A stretch of DNA of 12,462 bases, from NCBI GenBank assembly GCA_030066245.1, contig JASJBY010000120.1:1-12462 (forward strand). Reading direction: 5' to 3'. Shown in pieces: positions 1 to 6,074 of this stretch (the first letter of the stretch is position 1; every line of letters begins with the position of its first letter). A model generated the notes under the pieces. That model was not told the DNA's origin. It did no database searches and worked only from the letters and a program-made list of their open reading frames with translations. Source of the DNA: Gammaproteobacteria bacterium. Lineage in GTDB: Bacteria; Pseudomonadota; Gammaproteobacteria; JAABTG01. The position numbers and the translations under genes were made by a program.

Positions 1-825
1 AACATTGTTGCACAGGACGCCCTGGCCTGGCTGTAGTCGGTAACGGAAAATGTACGGAAGGTCGCTGTTGAGCAAGGATTCGAGGTAGGCGACGGCCTCC
101 CGCGTCAGCGCATCTGCTGCCCAGGCAATCGATCTGGTGCGAGCCGTATACCGCATGTGCAGACTGCCGCTTTCCGGGTGGATGGAAAACACGGGTCCGG
201 ACTGGGCCTGTCGCAACACCGAATCGCCTTCCTTGTTTGCAGGGATGGTCATGGCGTTCGGCCGCATCAAGGCTTCCACGTAGGCCGGGTCTCGGTCACG
301 CAGCAAGGCATACACGGCTTCCGGGTCCAGCAGTCGGTTGGCTCCCCCTGTGACTGCGTCGCTGACGCAATGCAACACGAAGGCGCGGACCTGCTCCGCG
401 GCTGGGTTGTAATAGCCGTCTGTGTGCCACCGGATGGGGCGATTGCTGTACGGGATGTACTCCTGTGGTCGGCCCTCGGTCACGTTGTGCAGGGAGGCGA
501 TGCCGTCGGCGTCGGCACACAGGTTGTGGTCGAGCCGACGTAAGCCCAACTGGCGTCCGAGCCGCCGCACCGCCGCCTTGGGACTCCCGGGCGGCCGCGA
601 GCAGGCATAGATCGCCATGTTGGCACGGCGGCAGAGGGTGAGCAGGGCGGAGCGCTCGCCCTCGCTCAGTTCCAGCGGATCAGCGATCTCCACCACCAGG
701 TTGTCCCCGGCGGTCCGCAGATCGGCGAACTTGCGGTCGCGCCAGCGGAGATAAGTCTCACGCTGGGCCAGGTCGAAGGGGTTTCGACCCTGCGCCCATG
801 CGCTCCATGGTGTTGTCGCGCTCAA
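1..825 (-). CDS. TauD/TfdA-like Fe(II)/2-oxoglutarate-dependent dioxygenase, 5' part (3' end beyond window)
   Basis: Reading the minus strand from 825 to 1 gives 275 codons with no stop. The frame looks like the TauD/TfdA oxygenase superfamily: a hydrophilic N-terminus rich in Trp/Arg, a central HTD (codons at 426-418, the HxD iron-binding pair, about residues 134-136) followed by GYYN, and a C-terminal FRYRLQPGQGVLCNNV at the window edge, where the family usually carries its distal iron ligand His and the 2-oxoglutarate-binding Arg just beyond. Those last residues are outside the window. Such enzymes use 2-oxoglutarate and O2 to hydroxylate or cleave a substrate; the substrate here cannot be told from sequence. 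The only in-frame start between the upstream stop (873-871) and the conserved region is TTG at 825-823; ATG and GTG are absent, so the start is uncertain and rare ATT codons at 840 or 870 are alternatives. The gene is divergent from dsrA. The family call is fairly sure; a sulfur-related role is only suggested by position. Confidence 0.72.
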   Translation of the reverse strand, partial: MSATTPWSAWAQGRNPFDLAQRETYLRWRDRKFADLRTAGDNLVVEIADPLELSEGERSALLTLCRRANMAIYACSRPPGSPKAAVRRLGRQLGLRRLDHNLCADADGIASLHNVTEGRPQEYIPYSNRPIRWHTDGYYNPAAEQVRAFVLHCVSDAVTGGANRLLDPEAVYALLRDRDPAYVEALMRPNAMTIPANKEGDSVLRQAQSGPVFSIHPESGSLHMRYTARTRSIAWAADALTREAVAYLESLLNSDLPYIFRYRLQPGQGVLCNNV

Positions 826-1023
826 GTCGTTGACTCGAATTAGCTCGCTAGAAGATAATAATATTTTAATTTAACACGTGCCTGCTTGCCGAATACCAGG
901 TTGTAGCGCGCAACCTGCTGTTAATCGGCAAGAAAAACGCGGCAGGGGACAGTTGAGACGCATTTCTTGGCTTGCAAACGATGCCGGAGTTTTATTTCAC
1001 CCACTTCTCTTCTCAGGAGTAAA

Positions 1024-1075
1024 CCGGGGTATCGCTGTCAAGGTCTTCGCCTATCCCAAAAGGGATATACCCCGG
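1024..1075 (+). promoter_or_regulatory. Composite inverted repeat in dsrA leader
   Basis: Perfect 9-bp arms CCGGGGTAT (1024-1032) and ATACCCCGG (1067-1075) enclose a second perfect hairpin, TATCCC (1052-1057), loop AAAA, GGGATA (1062-1067). The two stems share one base at 1067, so they can nearly coexist as a nested structure or compete. It lies about 165 nt before the dsrA start codon. No run of T follows, so it is not a classical terminator. It could be a protein-binding operator or an RNA leader element; the sequence alone does not decide. Confidence 0.5.
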
Positions 1076-1138
1076 CACGGAGCCCATCCCATCGGTGAGG
1101 TGTTTTCCGAGAGGAGAGCTGAATTAGACTTCGCCATC

Positions 1139-1155
1139 TACCGGACGCGCCGGTA
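1139..1155 (+). repeat. Short hairpin in dsrA leader
   Basis: TACCGG (1139-1144), 5-nt loop ACGCG, CCGGTA (1150-1155) form a perfect 6-bp stem. It is the second of three inverted repeats between the oxygenase gene and dsrA. Its role is unknown. Confidence 0.4.
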
Positions 1156-1179
1156 CGGCTTTCACAGCTTGCAGTGTCG

Positions 1180-1206
1180 GACCAGCGGCACTTGACCGCC
1201 CTGGTC
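1180..1206 (+). repeat. Stem-loop just upstream of dsrA ribosome-binding site
   Basis: GACCAG (1180-1185) pairs with CTGGTC (1201-1206), and inside it CGG (1186-1188) can pair with CCG (1196-1198), leaving a short bulge. The structure ends about 22 nt before the dsrA ribosome-binding site (GAAGGAGAG, 1227-1235). It may shape the 5' end of the translated mRNA; this is an inference from base pairing only. Confidence 0.35.
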
Positions 1207-1240
1207 GACCATCCCAAGTTCAAATCGAAGGAGAGAATGC

Positions 1241-2497
1241 ATGGCAATCAAGAAGCACGATACCCCGATGCTCGACCAGCTTGAGAGCGGCCCCTGGCCG
1301 AGCTTCATTTCGGGCATCAAGCGCTTGCGCGACGAGCACCCAGATGAGCGCATCAACAAGGTGACCAACGACCTGCTGGGCCAGCTGGAGCATTCCTACG
1401 AGACCCGCAAAGGCTACTGGAAAGGGGGCACGGTCAGCGTGTACGGCTACGGCGGCGGGATCATTCCGCGATTCTCCGAGGTCGGCAAGCAATTCCCGGA
1501 ATCCAAGGAATTCCACACCCTGCGTGTCCAGCCGCCGGCAGGGAACATGTACACGACCGACATCCTACGCCAGCTCGGCGACAGCTGGGAGAAATGGGGC
1601 TCTGGACTGGTCACCTTCCATGGCCAGACCGGGAACATCATGTTCATCGGCACCGACACGCCCGGCACCCAGCACTTCTTCGACGAGATTAACGATTACG
1701 GCTTTGATTTGGGCGGTGCTGGTCCCTGTGTTCGCACCGCCATGTGCTGCGTGGGTGCGGCCCGTTGCGAGCAGTCCTGCTGCAACGAGCAGGCCATCAT
1801 GCGCTCGCTGGTGAACAACTTCACGGACGACGTGCACCGGCCGGCTCTGCCGTACAAGTTCAAGTTCAAGGTCTCGGGATGCCCTAACGACTGCCAGAAC
1901 GCGATTGAGCGGGCAGACTTCGCGGTCATCGGTACCTGGCGCGACGAGATGAAGGTAGACCAGGAGGAGGTTAAGGCCTTCGTCGAGAAGAAGGGCCGCA
2001 AGTATGTGATCGACAACGTCATCAGTCGTTGCCCCACCAACTGCATGTCCCTTAACGACGACGACACGCTCGAGGTGGACAACCGCAACTGCGTGCGTTG
2101 CATGCACTGTCTGAATGTCATGGTCAAGGCCCTGTCACCAGGCGATGACAAGGGCGTGACGGTTCTCATCGGCGGCAAGCGGACACTCAAAATCGGGGAC
2201 CTGATGGGTACCGTCGTGGTGCCGTTCATGAAAATGGATAGTGAAGAGGACTACGAGCGCATCGTCGAGATTGCCGAGGAGACTATTGACTTCTTCGCGG
2301 AGAACGCGCTGGAGCACGAGCGCACCGGCGAGATGATCGAGCGCATCGGTCTGGTCAACTTCCTGGAGGGTATCGGCCTCGAGGTGGATCCGAACATGGT
2401 CGCCGAGCCGCGGCGCAGCTCCTACGTGCGCATGGACACGTGGGAGGAGGAAGCCGAGAAGTGGTTCAAGCGAAAGGCCGAGGCGGCTGCGGGCTGA
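1241..2497 (+). CDS. dsrA: Dissimilatory sulfite reductase alpha subunit (reverse type)
   Basis: Alpha subunit of cytoplasmic siroheme sulfite reductase. In sulfur oxidizers the alpha2beta2 enzyme runs in reverse and forms sulfite from sulfane sulfur delivered on DsrC. The 418-residue length is normal for DsrA. The siroheme-[4Fe-4S] motif is intact: Cys170-x5-Cys176 in a Cys-rich stretch (Cys163, 169, 170, 176, 180, 181), and Cys214-x3-Cys218 in SGCPNDC. The inserted ferredoxin domain follows with Cys264 and Cys268 (CPTNC) and Cys284, Cys287, Cys290. The ATG at 1241 is preceded by a strong ribosome-binding site, AAGGAG at 1228-1233, at 7-nt spacing. It is the first gene of the dsr series, preceded by a long structured leader and followed after 94 nt by dsrB. 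The assignment is very secure; the oxidative direction follows from dsrEFH and dsrL nearby and no dsrD. Confidence 0.97.
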   Translation: MAIKKHDTPMLDQLESGPWPSFISGIKRLRDEHPDERINKVTNDLLGQLEHSYETRKGYWKGGTVSVYGYGGGIIPRFSEVGKQFPESKEFHTLRVQPPAGNMYTTDILRQLGDSWEKWGSGLVTFHGQTGNIMFIGTDTPGTQHFFDEINDYGFDLGGAGPCVRTAMCCVGAARCEQSCCNEQAIMRSLVNNFTDDVHRPALPYKFKFKVSGCPNDCQNAIERADFAVIGTWRDEMKVDQEEVKAFVEKKGRKYVIDNVISRCPTNCMSLNDDDTLEVDNRNCVRCMHCLNVMVKALSPGDDKGVTVLIGGKRTLKIGDLMGTVVVPFMKMDSEEDYERIVEIAEETIDFFAENALEHERTGEMIERIGLVNFLEGIGLEVDPNMVAEPRRSSYVRMDTWEEEAEKWFKRKAEAAAG

Positions 2498-2526
2498 CGT
2501 CGGCCGGGCTATCCCTGGATACTGAC

Positions 2527-2551
2527 GGGGTGTGCCCGATGGGCATGTCCC
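2527..2551 (+). promoter_or_regulatory. Strong hairpin between dsrA and dsrB
   Basis: GGGGTGTGCCC (2527-2537) can pair along all 11 positions with GGGCATGTCCC (2541-2551), counting three G-U wobbles, across a 3-nt loop GAT. No T-run follows, so a simple intrinsic terminator is unlikely. It sits in the 94-nt spacer between two genes whose products are needed in equal amounts. An mRNA-processing or stabilising element is the simplest guess. The dsrB ribosome-binding site (GGGAGGT, about 2580-2586) lies outside the stem. Confidence 0.5.
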
Positions 2552-2591
2552 GAGCGAAGATTAGCATGACGAGCTTTATTGGGAGGTAACC

Positions 2592-3665
2592 ATGGCTCAA
2601 CAGCACCGCACCCCCATCGAGAGCGGCGCACCGGACGGTTTTCAGTACATGCACCCGGTGATGCGCAAGAATTTCGGACAGTGGAAGTATCACGAGCATC
2701 CGCGTCCCGGCGTTCTGCTTCACGTGGCCCACGGCGGCGACAAGATTTGGACCGTCAAAGCCGGCACGCAGCGCATCCTGGATGTCTTCACCCTGCGCAA
2801 GCTGTGCGACATCGGCGATAAGTATGGGGACGGTTACGTGCGCTTCACCATCCGCAGCAACATCGAATACATGGTGGAAGACGAAGCCAAGGTGGAGCCG
2901 CTGATCAACGCACTGGAAGGCGAAGGCTTCGTGGTGGGCGGCACCAAGAACTCCGTCGCCATGATCTCCCATACCCAGGGGTGGCTGCATTGCGACATCC
3001 CGGGCACTGATGCCTCCGGCGTGGTCAAGGCGATGATGGATGAGCTCATCGACGACTTCCGAGGCAACAACATGCCGAACCGGGTGCATATCACCACTTC
3101 CTGCTGTCAGATCAACTGCGGCGGTCAGGGTGACATCGCCATCAACGTCCAGCACACCAAGCCGCCGAAGATAAACCATGATCTGGTGGGCAACGTGTGT
3201 GAGCGCCCGTCGGTGGTGGCCCGTTGCCCGGTGGCCGCAATCCGTCCGGCGCTGGTGAACGGCAAGCCTTCCCTGGAGGTGGACGAAAAGAAGTGTATCT
3301 GCTGCGGCGCCTGCTATCCGCCGTGTCCGCCCATGCAGATCAACGATCCCGAGCACAGCAAGCTGTCCATCTGGGTCGGAGGCAACCATTCCAACGCGCG
3401 CAGTAAGCCGACTTTCCAGAAGCTGGTGGCCGCAGGCATCCCCAACAACCCGCCGCGCTGGCCGGAAGCAACCGCCATCGTCAAGCGGATTCTCAAGGCC
3501 TACCAGTCGGACGCCAGGGACTGGGAGCGAATCAACGACTGGATCGAGCGCATCGGCTGGCCCAGATTCTTCGAGATGACCAACCTGCCGTTCACCAAGT
3601 TTCACATCGACAACTGGCGCGGGGCACGCAGGAGTCTCAACGCTTCAACGCATATCCGTTTCTGA
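2592..3665 (+). CDS. dsrB: Dissimilatory sulfite reductase beta subunit (reverse type)
   Basis: Beta subunit partner of DsrA; together they form the siroheme enzyme that makes sulfite from DsrC-bound sulfur. The 357-residue length is typical. The siroheme/Fe-S ligand region shows Cys134 (WLHC), then Cys171-Cys172-x3-Cys176 within SCCQINCGGQGD, with Cys203 and Cys212 further on. The ferredoxin domain carries Cys235, Cys237, Cys238, Cys241 and Cys245 in KCICCGACYPPCPP. The C-terminus (ending NASTHIRF) is complete and normal for the family. The start is fixed by a very good ribosome-binding site, GGGAGGTAACC directly before the ATG. The 26-nt gap to dsrE fits one operon. No anomaly was seen. Confidence 0.97.
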   Translation: MAQQHRTPIESGAPDGFQYMHPVMRKNFGQWKYHEHPRPGVLLHVAHGGDKIWTVKAGTQRILDVFTLRKLCDIGDKYGDGYVRFTIRSNIEYMVEDEAKVEPLINALEGEGFVVGGTKNSVAMISHTQGWLHCDIPGTDASGVVKAMMDELIDDFRGNNMPNRVHITTSCCQINCGGQGDIAINVQHTKPPKINHDLVGNVCERPSVVARCPVAAIRPALVNGKPSLEVDEKKCICCGACYPPCPPMQINDPEHSKLSIWVGGNHSNARSKPTFQKLVAAGIPNNPPRWPEATAIVKRILKAYQSDARDWERINDWIERIGWPRFFEMTNLPFTKFHIDNWRGARRSLNASTHIRF

Positions 3666-3691
3666 AGCCAGAATAGAAGGAAGTTGTCGCG

Positions 3692-4084
3692 ATGAAGTTT
3701 GCAATCCAGGTTAACGAAGGGCCGTATCAGCACCAGGCGTCCGATACCGCCTACCAATTCACCAAAGCGGCGCTGGAGAAAGGACACGAGGTCTTCCGTG
3801 TCTTCTTCTACCATGACGGGGTGAACAACGGCACCCGCCTGACAACCCCGCCACAGGACGATCGTCACATCACCAACCGGTGGATCGACCTGGCTGAAAA
3901 GTACAAGCTCGATCTGGTTGTGTGTGTGGCCGCAGCCCAGCGGCGAGGTATCGTGGACGATGACGAGATGAAGCGCCAGGGAAAGGACGCCACGAATATT
4001 GCGCCGCAGTTTCGCATCTCCGGCCTCGGTCAGTTGATCGAAGCGGGTATTCAGTCCGACCGCCTGATGGTCTTCGGCGACTGA
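3692..4084 (+). CDS. dsrE: Sulfur relay protein DsrE (DsrEFH complex, sulfur-binding subunit)
   Basis: DsrE/TusD-family subunit of the cytoplasmic DsrE2F2H2 hexamer, which receives sulfane sulfur and hands it to DsrC. The 130-residue length is standard. The key sulfur-binding cysteine is Cys78 in LDLVVCVAAAQRRG, the same position as the active Cys78 described for Allochromatium vinosum DsrE; it is the only cysteine in the protein. The start has an upstream purine stretch AAGGAAG (about 3678-3684). dsrF starts 16 nt after its stop. Presence of this active-cysteine DsrE is a hallmark of sulfur-oxidizing, as opposed to sulfate-reducing, dsr clusters. Very secure call. Confidence 0.95.
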   Translation: MKFAIQVNEGPYQHQASDTAYQFTKAALEKGHEVFRVFFYHDGVNNGTRLTTPPQDDRHITNRWIDLAEKYKLDLVVCVAAAQRRGIVDDDEMKRQGKDATNIAPQFRISGLGQLIEAGIQSDRLMVFGD

Positions 4085-4100
4085 CACGGGGGAGGGAAAG

Positions 4101-4493
4101 ATGAACGAAGACGAGATGATGGAAGAAGGTGGGACCATAAAAAAATTTCTTTATGTGAACCGCCGGGCTCCCTACGGCAGCGTCTATGCCTTGGAGTCCC
4201 TTGAGGTCGTTCTGATCGGCGCGGCGTTCGAGCAGGACGTGAGCATGGCGTTCGTCGACGACGGCGTGTATCAGCTCAAGAAGGGCCAGGATACCAAGGA
4301 CGTGGACATGAAGAACTTCTCGCCCACCTACCGCGCCTTGGAGATGTACGACGTGGAGAAGCTTTATGTGGACAAGGCATCGATGGATGCTCGGGGATTG
4401 ACCGAGGAGGACTTCGTGGTGCCGGTCGAAGTGCTGAGCACGGAGCAGCTGGCCGAGCTGATGGAAGATCAGGAAGTCATACTGAGCTTCTGA
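4101..4493 (+). CDS. dsrF: Sulfur relay protein DsrF (DsrEFH complex)
   Basis: TusC/DsrF-family subunit of the DsrEFH hexamer. It is 130 residues long and has the conserved core: a beta strand KKFLYVNRRAPYGS near residues 14-27, VVLIGAAFEQDVSMAFVDDGVYQL near 37-60, and an acidic C-terminus. It contains no cysteine at all, so it cannot itself carry a persulfide; it is likely structural, helping assemble DsrE and DsrH. The N-terminus is an acidic extension (MNEDEMMEEGG) before the fold. Met6 or Met7 could be alternative starts, but the GGGAGGG upstream of 4101 favours the first. An A7 run (4139-4145) lies in codons 13-15. Good family match by context and core pattern. Confidence 0.92.
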   Translation: MNEDEMMEEGGTIKKFLYVNRRAPYGSVYALESLEVVLIGAAFEQDVSMAFVDDGVYQLKKGQDTKDVDMKNFSPTYRALEMYDVEKLYVDKASMDARGLTEEDFVVPVEVLSTEQLAELMEDQEVILSF

Positions 4494-4511
4494 AGAGGGA
4501 GAAACGAACCA

Positions 4512-4814
4512 ATGCTGCATACGGTTAACAAATCGCCCTTCGAGAAGAATTCGCTGGACACCTGTATGCGCCTGGCGAAAGCGGGTAGCGCCATTCTGCT
4601 TATCGAGGACGGCGTCTACGCGGCCATCAAGGGCACCGAGGTCGAAGCGAAGATGAAGGCCGCCGCTGGTGACAAGAAGCTCTATGTGCTCGGTCCCGAC
4701 ATCAAGGCCCGCGGCCTCGACGAAGGCCAGGTCATCGATGGCATCACTGTGGTCGACTACGGCGGGTTTGTGGATCTCGCCGCTGAGAACGACAAGGTTC
4801 AGGCCTGGCTTTGA
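4512..4814 (+). CDS. dsrH: Sulfur relay protein DsrH (DsrEFH complex)
   Basis: TusB/DsrH-family subunit, third member of the DsrEFH hexamer. It is 100 residues long, usual for the family. It carries one cysteine, Cys18 in SLDTCMRLA, which matches the conserved DsrH cysteine (Cys20 in A. vinosum, by my recollection). The family-typical AILLIEDGVYAA follows, and it ends in QAWL. A GAGGGAG box (4494-4500) lies about 11 nt before the ATG at 4512; dsrF ends 18 nt upstream. The gene is followed by 43 nt before dsrC, where a separate promoter is possible. Very secure by order and motif. Confidence 0.94.
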   Translation: MLHTVNKSPFEKNSLDTCMRLAKAGSAILLIEDGVYAAIKGTEVEAKMKAAAGDKKLYVLGPDIKARGLDEGQVIDGITVVDYGGFVDLAAENDKVQAWL

Positions 4815-4857
4815 CCCCTGAGCTTGTTATGTAATTTTCCTATCTGGAGGACGCACA
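4815..4857 (+). promoter_or_regulatory. dsrH-dsrC spacer, possible weak internal promoter
   Basis: This short AT-richer spacer holds TAATTT at 4832-4837, with TTGACC at 4811-4816 (overlapping the dsrH stop) 15 nt upstream. That resembles a weak sigma-70 promoter with short spacing. It also holds an excellent ribosome-binding site GGAGG (4846-4850) for dsrC. Extra expression of dsrC relative to its neighbours is reported in related organisms, which makes an internal promoter plausible. The promoter call is tentative. Confidence 0.3.
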
Positions 4858-5190
4858 ATGCCTATTGAAGTTAATGGTAAGACCTTCGAGACAGACGAAG
4901 AGGGTTACCTGGCAAACCTGAACGAATGGGAGCCTGATCTGGCGACGGTGATGGCCAAGGAAGACGACTGCGAGCTGACGGACAACCACTGGGAAGTGAT
5001 TAACTTCCTGCGTGAGTACTACGACGAGTACCAGATTGCCCCGGCAGTCCGTGTTCTGACCAAGGCCATCGGCAAAAAGCTCGGCAAGGACAAGGGCAAT
5101 AGCAAGTATCTGTACGAGCTGTTCCCATACGGCCCTGCAAAGCAGGCCTGTAAGTACGCCGGCTTGCCGAAGCCGACCGGCTGCGTCTAA
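4858..5190 (+). CDS. dsrC: Sulfur carrier protein DsrC
   Basis: Small cytoplasmic carrier that accepts sulfur from DsrEFH, presents it to reverse DsrAB, and returns as a trisulfide or disulfide linked to the DsrMKJOP membrane complex. It is 110 residues long. The flexible C-terminal arm carries the two redox cysteines, Cys98 in KQACKYAG and the penultimate Cys109 in PTGCV, ten residues between them. That spacing separates true DsrC from TusE homologues, which keep only the last cysteine. An extra Cys38 lies in the N-terminal half. The ATG at 4858 has GGAGG at 8-nt distance. The following 94-nt spacer is rich in hairpins, which could raise dsrC mRNA over the membrane genes downstream. Very secure call. 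Confidence 0.97.
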   Translation: MPIEVNGKTFETDEEGYLANLNEWEPDLATVMAKEDDCELTDNHWEVINFLREYYDEYQIAPAVRVLTKAIGKKLGKDKGNSKYLYELFPYGPAKQACKYAGLPKPTGCV

Positions 5191-5210
5191 TCGCACACAC
5201 CGGCCAGGGG

Positions 5211-5268
5211 CGCGGGACGCTCGCGACAGGGCTCCCGCGGCTACCACGGCCGCGAGTGTTCAGCACTC
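5211..5268 (+). promoter_or_regulatory. Tandem/alternative stem-loops between dsrC and dsrM
   Basis: CGCGGC (5236-5241) pairs with GCCGCG (5249-5254) across a 7-nt loop. GAGTG (5254-5258) pairs with CACTC (5264-5268) across a 5-nt loop. CGCGGG (5211-5216) can instead pair with CCCGCG (5234-5239), which would exclude the first stem. No T-run follows either stem, so they are more likely processing, stability or partial-termination signals than a full terminator. They lie directly after the gene expected to be needed in highest amount. Confidence 0.45.
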
Positions 5269-5284
5269 AGAGGTCCGGAAGCTT

Positions 5285-6031
5285 ATGTTTCTGACAGTCC
5301 TTTACGCCTTTATCTTTTACGCCGCGTTCATCATCCTGGTGGCCGGTCTAGCCTTTAAGATCCGGCAGTACTGGACAACTCCGGCACCGTTGAAAATACC
5401 CACCACGCCGGCGCCAACCACCACTACCGGCGTGGTCTTCCGCATGGGGCGGGAACTGGTATTCTTCGAAAGCCTGTTCCGCTCGAGCAAATGGACTTGG
5501 ATCTTCGGCTGGATGTTTCACATCGGCCTTTTCCTGGTGCTCGCCCGACATCTACGTTATTTCATCGAGCCCGTATGGTGGTGGGTCGAACTCATTCAGC
5601 CCTTCGGCAAATACGGCGCGTTCGCCATGCTTGCCGGTCTTGCAGGTCTGTGGGCGAGACGCCTGCTGGTCGACCGGGTGCGATACATTTCCGCCCCCTC
5701 CGACCACCTGATGCTGGCGTTGCTCATCGGAATCGGCGCCACCGGAGCACTGATGACTTACGTGACTCACACGGACATCATAGCCCTCAAGGCCTTCCTG
5801 CTCAGTCTGATGTACTTCGACTGGCTGAACATGCAGCCGCTGCCTGGTGACCCAATTCTGGTGCTGCACCTTACACTGGTGGCGGCGCTGATGATCATTT
5901 TCCCGTTCAGCAAGCTGCTGCATGCGCCCGGGGTCTTCTTCAGTCCCTCGCGCAATCAGGTGGACAATCCGCGTGAGCGGCGCCATCTTGCGCCGTGGGC
6001 TGCAAAGCTGGAGTCGGGTGGCCAGCAATAA
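5285..6031 (+). CDS. dsrM: DsrM, membrane cytochrome b subunit of the DsrMKJOP complex
   Basis: Integral membrane diheme cytochrome b of the NarI-like family, predicted to exchange electrons between DsrK and the quinone pool. It is 248 residues long with about five membrane segments, roughly residues 3-25, 71-92, 110-127, 141-160 and 190-210. Histidines in or near these segments (His79, His89, His162, His195, His213) are candidate heme ligands; His195 and His213 flank the last span in IFPFSKLLHAPGVFF, a stretch typical of DsrM. The Shine-Dalgarno is modest (AGAGG, then GGAAG near 5277-5281). It follows dsrC after a hairpin-rich spacer and precedes dsrK by 43 nt. DsrM and DsrK form the conserved core of the complex in both sulfur oxidizers and sulfate reducers. 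Confidence 0.94.
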   Translation: MFLTVLYAFIFYAAFIILVAGLAFKIRQYWTTPAPLKIPTTPAPTTTTGVVFRMGRELVFFESLFRSSKWTWIFGWMFHIGLFLVLARHLRYFIEPVWWWVELIQPFGKYGAFAMLAGLAGLWARRLLVDRVRYISAPSDHLMLALLIGIGATGALMTYVTHTDIIALKAFLLSLMYFDWLNMQPLPGDPILVLHLTLVAALMIIFPFSKLLHAPGVFFSPSRNQVDNPRERRHLAPWAAKLESGGQQ

Positions 6032-6074
6032 GTGCCAGCCGCTGGGCGAGGGCGCGTAAACGAAGGAAGTGACT

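Larger units (their letters stand above)
826..1240. promoter_or_regulatory. Divergent intergenic region and dsr leader
   Basis: This 415-nt spacer separates the minus-strand oxygenase gene from dsrA. It must hold the promoter for the dsr genes and probably one for the oxygenase. A markedly AT-rich block lies at about 850-875, unlike the GC-rich surroundings, close to the oxygenase start. I found no convincing sigma-70 -35/-10 pair for dsrA; TTGCAA at 972-977 followed by TTTATTT is only a weak candidate. Positions 1020-1206 contain three inverted repeats, listed separately. An open frame at 878-1195 on the + strand has a GTG start, no good ribosome-binding site and no recognisable protein character, so I treat the region as non-coding. 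Confidence 0.55.

Noticed and set aside
157..543. 128-codon + strand frame at the left edge
   Set aside because: It lies antisense to the well-supported oxygenase frame, which shows family motifs; this frame shows none.
943..966. GGGGACAGTTGAGACGC phrase resembling motifs near some REP-type elements
   Set aside because: Only one loose copy without paired partner repeats or a transposase nearby; resemblance is from memory and too weak.
878..1195. 105-codon + strand frame in the divergent spacer
   Set aside because: GTG start without a good ribosome-binding site, no recognisable protein pattern, and it overlaps several strong inverted repeats that better explain the region.
2466..3605. 379-codon minus-strand frame opposite dsrB
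   Set aside because: Antisense shadow of dsrB, with no motif or ribosome-binding site of its own.
4139..4145. A7 run in the dsrF start region as a programmed slippage site
   Set aside because: The normal frame gives a full-length DsrF; a single short A-run with no downstream structure or meaningful alternative product is not enough.
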